This document shows positions 1 through 5,617 of a stretch of DNA of 6,211 bases, one piece after another. The DNA is from Coriobacteriales bacterium (lineage in GTDB: Bacteria; Actinomycetota; Coriobacteriia; Coriobacteriales; UBA8131). The notes under the pieces are model-generated. The model was not told where the DNA came from. It ran no database searches and saw only the letters and a list, made by a program, of their open reading frames with translations. Numbering within the stretch: position 1 is the first letter of the stretch; every line of letters begins with the position of its first letter. The translations under genes were made by a program, and so were the position numbers. The stretch lies in the NCBI GenBank assembly GCA_031263665.1, contig JAISFJ010000067.1:1-6211 (forward strand). Reading direction: 5' to 3'.

Positions 1-493
1 ACTTGCCAAAGCGCTCCATCTGCTTGAGCAGACTGTCGTCAAAGCTTTGAACCCCCACGCTCAGACGCTGTACGCGCTGTGAGAGTTTATCCACAATCTC
101 GGGTATGAGATGGTTGGGATTGGTCTCGCTCGAAACTTCTCGCAGAGAAAACATCTCGCGCGCCAAGTCGATGGTCTCACAGAGCTCGTCAATCATAATG
201 GTGGGAGTGCCGCCACCAACGTACAGCGAGACAAAGTCGTAGCCCTGCTCGTTAAGCATTCGCATCTCGCGCCGCAGGTTTTCAAAGTACGGCACCGCGC
301 GCGCCTCGGAAAAGGGATAGCGGTTAAACGAGCAGTAGGGGCAGAGTTTCTCGCAAAACGGCACATGGATGTAGAGCATATATTCCTGACCAGGACGCGG
401 TGAGGGCAACTGCGCAAGCCCGGTGGGCTTAAACGTTAAGCAGCGACGACCGAGCAGGCGCATCATGCGTGACTGTATGCGTTCTGAGAACAT
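1..493 (-). CDS. Radical SAM protein, HemN/HemW (coproporphyrinogen III oxidase-like) superfamily, C-terminus outside window
   Basis: The reverse strand is open from an ATG at 493 to the window edge and gives 164 residues with no stop. Residues 38-59 read YMLYIHVPFCEKLCPYC followed by SFNRY. This is the CxxxCxxC [4Fe-4S]/SAM motif (C47, C51, C54) in the Y-I-H-x-P-F-C setting typical of HemN-type proteins. A glycine-rich SAM-binding loop GGGTPT (93-98), ETNP (123-126) and SVGVQSF (145-151) follow in the family order. The start is supported by AAGGAG at 498-503, four bases before the ATG. Family members include the oxygen-independent coproporphyrinogen III dehydrogenase HemN, the heme chaperone HemW and heme-degrading HutW/ChuW proteins. 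The visible half does not decide among them. About 37 residues precede the radical SAM core, and the sequence after GVQSF (MERFGK) lacks the usual HemW LGR-x-H. The superfamily is secure; the substrate is unknown. The gene is divergent from the HAD gene. Confidence 0.9.
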   Translation of the reverse strand, partial: MFSERIQSRMMRLLGRRCLTFKPTGLAQLPSPRPGQEYMLYIHVPFCEKLCPYCSFNRYPFSEARAVPYFENLRREMRMLNEQGYDFVSLYVGGGTPTIMIDELCETIDLAREMFSLREVSSETNPNHLIPEIVDKLSQRVQRLSVGVQSFDDSLLKQMERFGK

Positions 494-523
494 GAAGCTC
501 CTTCTCCCTTTGTTATGCCTGGC

Positions 524-532
524 TGGTATACT
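524..532 (+). promoter_or_regulatory. Extended -10 promoter for the HAD hydrolase gene
   Basis: TGGTATACT combines a TGn extension with a -10 hexamer one base from TATAAT (TATACT, 527-532). No good -35 lies at the right distance, as is common for extended -10 promoters. Transcription would begin near 539 and give a leader of about 48 bases before the ATG at 587. The core GTATAC is palindromic, so a weaker -10 (TATACC) also faces the divergent radical SAM gene. Confidence 0.5.
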
Positions 533-586
533 TGAGACTGCCTTCTTAGGGAGCGCTCGTGCCCACTCAAGAAACGAGTTACTCCT

Positions 587-1600
587 ATGAATGATTTTAC
601 CCCCGAAAGGCCGAGCATGAATGATACGGTAAACAAGCCGAATACCGCAAGCGCGATTTTTGCCCCACCCTGGCTCATCCCGGTAACGGCGCCCCAGGCA
701 AGGCCCTACCTTGAGCACATCACCCATATCTACACCGACTTGGATGGCACGCTGTTCGCGCCGGGTGGTATACTGCTTGCCAATCACGCTGGCGAGCCAT
801 CAACGGCAACAGCCGAAGCCCTGGTTGCCCTCAAACGTGCTGGTATAGAGGTTATTATCGTCACCGGGCGCGACGGAAACCAGGGCAGAGAGTTGTTGCG
901 CATACTTAATCTCGAGACCTTCATCGGCGAACTGGGCTGTCTGGTGATAGAAGGCGCAGGCGCAGGTGCACGCGTCAGCTATGAGCTGGGCGAGTGGGAA
1001 AACGTCACCCTCGCCGCTGACCTGGCGCCCGGCATTTTGCCCGAAGGCCTTACCCCCTACCATCTCATTCAAAAAAGCGGAGTCATCGAGCGCTTGCTCG
1101 CCGCCTTTCCCGGCAAGCTCGAACCGCACTTTCTCTATCCCAACCAGTCTCCCAACCAGCGACAGGTCACCTATGCCTTGAGAGGTTTTGTCGATACCGA
1201 GCGTACCGCTGCGCTGCTTGAGCGCGAACATCTTCCCTTGTTGCTTCTCGACAACGGAGAGATTCACCCTCAGACCCACACGCTCGTCGATTGTCCCGAG
1301 ATACATATCTACCACCTCATGCCCAGTGGCGTCTCAAAGGCCTCAGCGGTCGCCAAAGACATCGCACGACGAGACATCGCACCTGGTCAAACGCTTGCCA
1401 TTGGAGACGCGGCGGCCGATGTGGCCATGGGAGAACACACCGGCTCTCTGGTCGTGATGGCCAACGCCCTGCACTCAACCGCCGTGCAGGCCGCCCTCGA
1501 CAAACGCAACGCCCGCGGCAATGTCACCCTCTACACCGAAAACCCGACCGCCGACGGCTGGACAGAGTTCGCCCAATCCCTACTCGCAACGCGCAGATGA
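587..1600 (+). CDS. HAD-superfamily hydrolase, Cof/IIB-like phosphatase
   Basis: The product has 337 residues and all four HAD motifs in order. Motif I is YTDLDGTLF, with nucleophile D51 and acid/base D53. Motif II is IVTGRD with T93. Motif III is K251 in SGVSKASAV. Motif IV is AIGDAAADVAM with D274 and D278. The long stretch between motifs II and III (about 95-245) is where subclass IIB enzymes carry their substrate-selecting C2 cap. Such proteins are cytoplasmic, Mg-dependent phosphatases acting on sugar phosphates, nucleotides or related metabolites; the substrate cannot be read here. Motif IV has alanine (A277) where many family members have asparagine (GDxxND). The start is uncertain: 587 has no clear ribosome binding site, while the in-frame ATG at 617 has GAAAGG six bases upstream (605-610) and would give MNDTVNKP. 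The first 40 residues precede the fold and are not conserved-looking. The gene converges on the dGTPase-like gene, 34 bases away. Confidence 0.9.
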   Translation: MNDFTPERPSMNDTVNKPNTASAIFAPPWLIPVTAPQARPYLEHITHIYTDLDGTLFAPGGILLANHAGEPSTATAEALVALKRAGIEVIIVTGRDGNQGRELLRILNLETFIGELGCLVIEGAGAGARVSYELGEWENVTLAADLAPGILPEGLTPYHLIQKSGVIERLLAAFPGKLEPHFLYPNQSPNQRQVTYALRGFVDTERTAALLEREHLPLLLLDNGEIHPQTHTLVDCPEIHIYHLMPSGVSKASAVAKDIARRDIAPGQTLAIGDAAADVAMGEHTGSLVVMANALHSTAVQAALDKRNARGNVTLYTENPTADGWTEFAQSLLATRR

Positions 1601-1634
1601 TGCAGACGGACAGTGATGGTATCTTATCTGAAAT
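1601..1634. other. Short convergent intergenic gap
   Basis: The gap separates the stop codons of the HAD gene and the dGTPase-like gene. It is AT-rich toward its right end, but I find no hairpin followed by a T-tract on either strand. Termination of both transcripts may be Rho-dependent or overlap the opposing gene. Confidence 0.5.
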
Positions 1635-2834
1635 TTATTTGAAATAGGGGACGTATTCGATGGTTGTTTCGTGGGGGAAGAGTAGTGCGTGGAGGTCGAC
1701 AAAGTAGTCGTCGGTCATGCTGGCGAGGTAGTCGACGACAATGCGGTCGGGTTGTTCTTCTCGATAGGGGCGCTCGTCACGGTACAGTTTGCGCCTGCGC
1801 TCAACAAAATTGACGTGATGCCGAAAGATGTAGGAACTCTCGTCTTTTTCTTCAAGGTCAAGGCGCAGGCGCTCGTAGAGGCGCTCAAACATCGCTTCTA
1901 CCACATCTTCGCTCGTACGATTGACGTATTCGTTGCCGTAGATGAGCTGAAAGTTTTCCTGCTTGATGTCACGGAGTGCCTTAAACGCTGTCTCGCTCAG
2001 GAGCAGGTGGTCTTTGCCGTAGCTGTTCTCGATAAGGTCAACCGTAAGATTATTGATAATTTCGGCGTTATGAACGCCAACCTCCGTGGACTCGTAGGCC
2101 AAGCTGTTTTGCTGCTCCGCCGCGCGTTCGGCGTCTTGACGGTCTTTTCCCACGTAGGCAATCATGTCGCTGACGCGCACGACGCAGCCCTCGAGAGTTG
2201 AGGGTACAAGGCCGTCGGCACGCGCTCCTTGCGTGTAGCACTTTTCGAGCAGGGTATCGAACGCCTCAAAATCCTTAATCGCCTGCGGCTTATATTCCTG
2301 TCGCTCAAATTCTCCGTTGTGGCACAAAATACCATCGAGCGTCTGAAGGCTCAGATTGTGACAAAAAACGCCGTCGAGCACGCGCACGCTGTGTACATTA
2401 TGGTCAAAATAGCGCCCGTCATGAGCGTGATACAGCGCGCACAAAAACCGCTCGCCCATATGCCCAAAAGGCGTATGCCCGATGTCATGGCCGAGCGCGA
2501 TGGCTTCTATCAGGTTGGTGTTGAGGCCGAGCGCCGCGCCGATACTGCGAGCGGTGCGCGAAACAAGTTGCACGTGAAGCGAGCGACGAGTGAGGTCGTC
2601 GTTTCTAAACAGCGAGAATACCTGCGTCTTGTCGGAAAGACGATTGTAATAGGGAGAATGGAGTATCTTTTCCGCATCCCGCACAAAGGCGGGGCGCCAA
2701 AGTGTCATTTGGTCGCGAGACGGATTGCGCCTGAGTGCCGCGTCGTCATTGGTGCGCCAGGGATTTTTCCAGTTTTCCTCCCGGTCAGAGGCGATACGTT
2801 GCTCGATGTCACAATTGAGCTTTCGATAGACCAT
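1635..2834 (-). CDS. dGTPase-like HD-domain deoxynucleoside triphosphate triphosphohydrolase
   Basis: The product has 399 residues. An N-terminal segment with NRLSDKTQVF (64-73) matches the RLxxKTQVF signature of dGTPases. The HD metal-site set follows: H87 in TRRSLHVQLV, H116-D117 in ALGHDIGHTPFGH with H120 and H124, and D223 in VRVSDMIAYVGKD. Characterised family members (Dgt and the related dNTPases) hydrolyse dNTPs to the deoxynucleoside and triphosphate in the cytoplasm and so influence dNTP pools. Nucleotide preference and oligomeric state are not visible. The length is below the roughly 500 residues of E. coli Dgt and fits the shorter family branch. The HVQLV context differs from the H-S/T-L-E-V of classical members. 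The ATG at 2834 follows AAGGAG (2847-2852) by 12 bases, a rather long spacing, but no alternative in-frame start is nearer. A tRNA-Gln and its terminator lie just upstream on the same strand. The family call is strong; the symbol dgt is not assigned because substrate specificity is unproven. Confidence 0.92.
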   Translation of the reverse strand: MVYRKLNCDIEQRIASDREENWKNPWRTNDDAALRRNPSRDQMTLWRPAFVRDAEKILHSPYYNRLSDKTQVFSLFRNDDLTRRSLHVQLVSRTARSIGAALGLNTNLIEAIALGHDIGHTPFGHMGERFLCALYHAHDGRYFDHNVHSVRVLDGVFCHNLSLQTLDGILCHNGEFERQEYKPQAIKDFEAFDTLLEKCYTQGARADGLVPSTLEGCVVRVSDMIAYVGKDRQDAERAAEQQNSLAYESTEVGVHNAEIINNLTVDLIENSYGKDHLLLSETAFKALRDIKQENFQLIYGNEYVNRTSEDVVEAMFERLYERLRLDLEEKDESSYIFRHHVNFVERRRKLYRDERPYREEQPDRIVVDYLASMTDDYFVDLHALLFPHETTIEYVPYFK

Positions 2835-2846
2835 GCCGACCGTACA

Positions 2847-2852
2847 CTCCTT
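2847..2852 (-). promoter_or_regulatory. Ribosome binding site of the dGTPase-like gene, long spacing
   Basis: On the minus strand this reads AAGGAG, 12 bases before the ATG. It begins only three bases after the T-tract of the upstream terminator, so terminator and translation start region are nearly contiguous. Confidence 0.55.
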
Positions 2853-2855
2853 CTC

Positions 2856-2878
2856 AAAAAAAGCGCTGATGGGGCGCT
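2856..2878 (-). terminator. Intrinsic terminator after tRNA-Gln
   Basis: The minus-strand RNA reads AGCGC (from 2878), a seven-base loop, then GCGCT, followed by an uninterrupted U-tract ending at 2856. The stem is only five pairs but GC-rich, and the run of seven T is good. It sits about 40 bases beyond the tRNA CCA and just before the dGTPase-like ribosome binding site. It most likely ends the tRNA transcript; leakage would feed the downstream gene. Confidence 0.65.
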
Positions 2879-2881
2879 ACT

Positions 2882-2910
2882 GAGATACTGGCTAAAGCAG
2901 CACTTCCCAA
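2882..2910 (-). promoter_or_regulatory. Weak candidate promoter for the dGTPase-like gene
   Basis: Minus-strand TTGGGA (2905-2910), 17 bases, then TATCTC (2882-2887) gives a four-of-six -35 and a poor three-of-six -10. If used, transcription would start near 2875, inside the 5' arm of the terminator hairpin, so such transcripts would escape termination. This is inference from weak matches. Confidence 0.2.
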
Positions 2911-2919
2911 AGAAAATGC

Positions 2920-2993
2920 TGGCTGGGACAGCAGGATTCGAACCTACATAGCTGGCACCAAAAACCAGAGTCCTACCATTGGACGATGTCCCA
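2920..2993 (-). tRNA. tRNA-Gln (anticodon UUG), CCA encoded
   Basis: The minus strand folds as a complete 74-base cloverleaf. The acceptor stem is TGGGACA/TGTCCCA. The D arm is GTCC/GGAC with loop AATGGTA. The anticodon stem is CTGGT/GCCAG with loop TTTTGGT, which places TTG at positions 34-36. A four-base variable region and a T arm GTAGG/CCTGC with loop TTCGAAT follow. The discriminator is G and the CCA end is encoded (2920-2922). UUG reads glutamine codons CAA and, by wobble, CAG. The U1-A72 pair is known as an identity element of bacterial tRNA-Gln, including for GatCAB amidotransferase recognition where glutaminyl-tRNA is made indirectly. Which route this organism uses is not visible. 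It lies between the antiporter gene and the dGTPase-like gene, all on the minus strand. Confidence 0.97.
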
Positions 2994-3010
2994 ATATCCA
3001 CCACAGACAG

Positions 3011-3030
3011 GCGGCCCAACTGAGGGCCGC
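3011..3030. repeat. Perfect GC-rich inverted repeat upstream of tRNA-Gln
   Basis: GCGGCCC (3011-3017) and GGGCCGC (3024-3030) form a perfect seven-pair stem around a six-base loop AACTGA. It ends 17 bases before the tRNA 5' end. On the minus strand no U-tract follows, so it is not a standard intrinsic terminator for the antiporter transcript. It could be a leader hairpin of the tRNA precursor, a factor-dependent terminator, or a protein site. Confidence 0.6.
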
Positions 3031-3072
3031 TCTTCTCACACGCACGTTCTCGCACACGATGCACATGATACA

Positions 3073-3122
3073 CACGCGCATTTTGCATACGCTTTGCACC
3101 GTTTCACGCGCGTTTTGCGCAC
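3073..3122. repeat. Imperfect direct repeats with helically spaced T-tracts
   Basis: CACGCGCATTTTGCATAC (3073-3090) and CACGCGCGTTTTGCGCAC (3105-3122) match at 15 of 18 positions and start 32 bases apart, about three helical turns. Between them are a third TTTGCAC (3093-3099) and a TTTCAC (3102-3107). The four T-runs start at 3081, 3093, 3102 and 3113, close to one per turn. They lie about 90-130 bases upstream of tRNA-Gln. A curved or UP-like upstream element or a regulator site is possible; no function is shown. Together with the hairpins at 3011 and 3118, this is all I see in the 2994-3152 gap. Confidence 0.45.
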
Positions 3123-3142
3123 TGTGAGCCTCGCACAGCGTG
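3118..3142 (-). other. Imperfect hairpin just after the antiporter stop codon
   Basis: CTGTG (3122-3126) and CACAG (3134-3138) pair around a seven-base loop. The stem extends by three more pairs beyond one A/C mismatch. It lies 11 bases after the antiporter stop. No U-tract follows on the minus strand, so it may protect the mRNA 3' end or assist factor-dependent termination, but is not an intrinsic terminator. Confidence 0.3.
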
Positions 3143-3152
3143 AATCAGTAGT

Positions 3153-5432
3153 TTATTCCAACTGCTCTTCAATGTCGAGTTCCATCATGGCGACGTTATC
3201 TCGCAGTTGCTTGGCAGTGGTTCGGCCTATCCGGCATTGCTCCACCGCTTCGTTGATGGCCTCGCGTTCAAAGCCGAGCGCACGTGCCTCGATTTCGAGC
3301 GACCGGTCCGCAAAACCCTCGCGCGCGGTGGTCAAAAAGCCCCGCGGGTTTCTGAGTCGCTCTATACGACGCTCGAGTTCAATACTGATAATTTCAATCG
3401 CCTTGGTGGGGGCATCCGGTTTTTGCGCGTATTCCTCAAGTTTTTTCTGCACGTGAAGATAATTCTCCACAGTGAGTTCTCGAACCTCAAAACGAAGCAC
3501 CTTCCGGTCCTGCCCCTTGGCGGCCTTAAAGTTCTCCCGCTGCTTGTCCCGTTGCTTCTTTCGCTGTCGATATTGCCGAAAACGCGAAACAAACTGTTCC
3601 GAAAACCCCTTAATCTCCCAGCCAATCGCATTATGATGTTGGAGACGTGCGAGAATGCGACTCAATTGGTCGATATAAAAAATACCGGCGAGCGTACTCA
3701 CCTTCCCCTGACTTATGAGTTCACGGGTGTGCTCGCGCTCCCATTCGAGAATGAGCCGTCGCACCGCGGCGTCCTCTTCATCGACCAACTGGTTATTGGA
3801 TTTAAGCGCCTCAATGCGCGTGTAATATTGCCGGATGACCTCTTCTGTCGCGGCCTTCTCGCTGACCTCCATGGCGTCGACCAACTTGCTGATAACCGCT
3901 CGATAGATGCCAACAATGGCATCGACTTCATGCTCTGGCCTGGCCTTTTCTGCCTTTTTGGGAGCCACCAGTGGTACGAGGAAGTTGAGGCACAACAAGG
4001 AGAGCAAAATGACTCCTGATGCCAAAAATATTATCAGGTCGCGCTCGGGAAAAGCCGTCCCATCGCTGAGCGTTAGAGGAATCGTAAGCACCACCGCCAG
4101 CGTGATTGCGCCTTTTGCACCACTCAAGCTGAGCAACAGAGCATCGTGGAGATGCAGCGACCAGTACCGTGAATCGGCGCGGGCGGCCGCTTTTTGGCGG
4201 GCCTTGTCCTGGCGGCGCAACATCCGTCTCTTTTTGTGCCGATTCTTCCTTTCTTCGCGCTCGCTGGACAGGGTTTGCTCGACCGTAAACGCGCGTTCGT
4301 CCTCATCCATAACACCAAAGCCCTCCGTCAGCGCCGATGGCTCATCGAGGGATTTTGCCGCCACAAGCCTCTCGCCGAAAGCCTCATAAGCAACGGGCGC
4401 GACGCCTCGTTTTGCAAGGTCAACGTTACGGTGCATGACGAGCACCCAAACAAAGCGCAGCGCAAGAATGGTGAGCAAAATGAGGACAATGAAGATGATG
4501 AGAAGATTGTCCGCCGCCGCCGAGGTGCTCCAAACGCGCTGGATGACATAGGGAAGCTGCGTGCCGAGAATGAGAAAGACGAGGCCATTGAGCGAAAATG
4601 AGGCAACCGACCAGACGCTGGTGGAGACGATATTATAGCGAGCGTTACGAGGTGAGCGTTGGTGCGGCGAAAACGAGTAGGCGATTCCCGCGGCGACAAC
4701 GGCTATGATTCCGCTCACGTGAAGCCCCTCGGCAATCAGGAATACGAGAAATGGGGTAATGACCTCAAACAGCACGTGAAACGTGATATTCTCGATGCCG
4801 CTGGCGTGCAACCAGCGCACGAGCAACGCGCGAAGCACCATGAGGACAATCCCGACTATGAGGCCACCAAAAAACATGAACAGGAAGGTCATGCTGGCAT
4901 TGGTTAAAGAGAAAGCGCCCGTGAGCACCGCCGCTATTGCGAACTGAAACGAGACGATACTCGAAGCGTCATTGAGCAGTGATTCACCTTTGAGCACATG
5001 GCTTTGGCTCTCGCTAATCGTGGAGTTCTCTTTAAGCGAGGTGACAGCGATGGCGTCGGTGGGAGCAAGCGCGGCGGCCAGGGCAAAAGCGGCAGCGAGC
5101 GGAATCAGGGGCGCGAGCCAATGGATGAAAAAGCCCACGACAAAGGTCGTCGCGAACACGAGACCTAAGGCGAGAAGCAGGATGGGGCTTTTTTGGCGCC
5201 AAAGCGCGGGCTTATCGGCCTTCTTCGCGTCCTCAAAGAGCAGTGGCGCGACAAAAAGTGCCAAAAAAAGCTCAGGGTCGAGCTCCGTCTCAAAACTGAT
5301 AGGCAGCAAAGTGAGGGCAATGCCGAGCGCAATTTGCACAAGCGGCGTTGAAACCCGTGGGAACTGCCGGCTTATCAGGTTGGAGAGAAGCACGGCTCCA
5401 AGCATAATGAGTATATATTCAAACGAGTGCAT
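3153..5432 (-). CDS. CPA1-family (NhaP-type) Na+(K+)/H+ antiporter with large cytoplasmic insertion and tail
   Basis: The product has 759 residues. The first 335 and residues 427-490 are strongly hydrophobic and give about 12-13 membrane segments; the protein would sit in the cytoplasmic membrane exchanging monovalent cations for protons. ALAPTDAIAV (122-130, with the PTD of the unwound helix) and GESLLNDASS (149-158) are CPA1 hallmarks. N154-D155 is the ion-binding ND pair found in usually electroneutral exchangers, and E149 matches a conserved glutamate. In the late helix SGAKGAITLAV, K440 stands where NHE/NhaP proteins usually have arginine. Two parts are unusual: a hydrophilic stretch of about 90 residues (336-424) with a K/R-rich segment (391-422) between membrane helices, and a tail of about 270 residues (490-759), charged, largely helical-looking and cytoplasmic. 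The start at 5432 has GGAAAGG four bases upstream. The ion specificity is not determinable. Nothing else in the window is an obvious partner. Confidence 0.93.
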   Translation of the reverse strand: MHSFEYILIMLGAVLLSNLISRQFPRVSTPLVQIALGIALTLLPISFETELDPELFLALFVAPLLFEDAKKADKPALWRQKSPILLLALGLVFATTFVVGFFIHWLAPLIPLAAAFALAAALAPTDAIAVTSLKENSTISESQSHVLKGESLLNDASSIVSFQFAIAAVLTGAFSLTNASMTFLFMFFGGLIVGIVLMVLRALLVRWLHASGIENITFHVLFEVITPFLVFLIAEGLHVSGIIAVVAAGIAYSFSPHQRSPRNARYNIVSTSVWSVASFSLNGLVFLILGTQLPYVIQRVWSTSAAADNLLIIFIVLILLTILALRFVWVLVMHRNVDLAKRGVAPVAYEAFGERLVAAKSLDEPSALTEGFGVMDEDERAFTVEQTLSSEREERKNRHKKRRMLRRQDKARQKAAARADSRYWSLHLHDALLLSLSGAKGAITLAVVLTIPLTLSDGTAFPERDLIIFLASGVILLSLLCLNFLVPLVAPKKAEKARPEHEVDAIVGIYRAVISKLVDAMEVSEKAATEEVIRQYYTRIEALKSNNQLVDEEDAAVRRLILEWEREHTRELISQGKVSTLAGIFYIDQLSRILARLQHHNAIGWEIKGFSEQFVSRFRQYRQRKKQRDKQRENFKAAKGQDRKVLRFEVRELTVENYLHVQKKLEEYAQKPDAPTKAIEIISIELERRIERLRNPRGFLTTAREGFADRSLEIEARALGFEREAINEAVEQCRIGRTTAKQLRDNVAMMELDIEEQLE

Positions 5433-5436
5433 AAAA

Positions 5437-5460
5437 CCTTTCCAAGGGACTGTCGGAAAG
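5437..5460 (-). promoter_or_regulatory. Hairpin that could sequester the antiporter ribosome binding site
   Basis: In the minus-strand leader, CTTTCC (5460 down to 5455) is perfectly complementary to GGAAAG (5443-5438), which is the core of the Shine-Dalgarno sequence GGAAAGG. The loop is 11 bases. The first arm falls at or near the predicted transcription start, so start-site choice would decide whether the hairpin can form. The pairing is seen; the regulatory effect is inference. Confidence 0.35.
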
Positions 5461-5464
5461 CCCC

Positions 5465-5492
5465 ATTGTAATTCAAGTCAGGCTTTTGACAC
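5465..5492 (-). promoter_or_regulatory. Candidate promoter of the antiporter gene
   Basis: Minus-strand GTGTCA (5487-5492), a 16-base spacer and TACAAT (5465-5470) match the housekeeping consensus at four and five of six positions. The predicted start is near 5458, leaving a leader of about 26 bases before the ATG. Confidence 0.45.
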
Positions 5493-5529
5493 CAGGGCGT
5501 TGCCGTTCCTTTGCGCTCAGTGCACTTTC

Positions 5530-5560
5530 CTGACAGAGCCTCGTCGATTTAAGGTAAAAT
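5530..5560 (+). promoter_or_regulatory. Candidate promoter of the rightmost gene
   Basis: CTGACA (5530-5535), 19 bases, then TAAAAT (5555-5560) match the housekeeping consensus at five of six positions each, with a spacer slightly longer than ideal. The start would be near 5567, about 50 bases before the ATG at 5618. TACGAT at 5567-5572 is an alternative -10 with a poorer -35. Confidence 0.35.
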
Positions 5561-5617
5561 GTTTCTTACGATATTGTTGAGATTGCTTGTGGGACACGAA
5601 TCGGAGAGAGTATTGAC

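Noticed and set aside
463..678. Possible small membrane protein of 71 residues on the minus strand
   Set aside because: Its hydrophobic N-terminus is tempting, but it is antisense to the start of the HAD gene, spans the divergent promoter, overlaps the radical SAM start out of frame, and has no ribosome binding site.
800..1315. Minus-strand open frame of 171 codons within the HAD gene
   Set aside because: It is antisense to the HAD protein, whose catalytic motifs are intact in the plus frame.
1601..1634. Bidirectional terminator between the convergent genes
   Set aside because: I found no stable stem with an adjacent T-tract on either strand.
1689..2201. Plus-strand open frame of 170 codons inside the dGTPase-like gene
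   Set aside because: It lies entirely antisense to conserved coding sequence, with no family motif of its own.
2229..2951. Open frame of 240 codons on the plus strand, antisense to the dGTPase-like gene and crossing the tRNA
   Set aside because: The opposite strand carries a complete recognised enzyme plus a tRNA. The antisense product has no recognisable motif and runs through the tRNA and terminator, so it is a shadow of codon use.
3011..3030. Intrinsic terminator call for the GC-rich inverted repeat
   Set aside because: No T-tract follows on the minus strand, and the plus-strand side (TCTTCTC) is only pyrimidine-rich, with no plus-strand gene that needs ending there.
3034..3145. CRISPR-like or tandem repeat array in the CA/GC-rich gap
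   Set aside because: The units are short and imperfect, with only two longer copies and no regular repeat-spacer pattern or cas genes.
3207..4019. Plus-strand open frame of 270 codons antisense to the antiporter tail
   Set aside because: It is opposite the antiporter coding frame, which has clear family motifs upstream in the same reading frame. The antisense sequence shows no recognisable domain.
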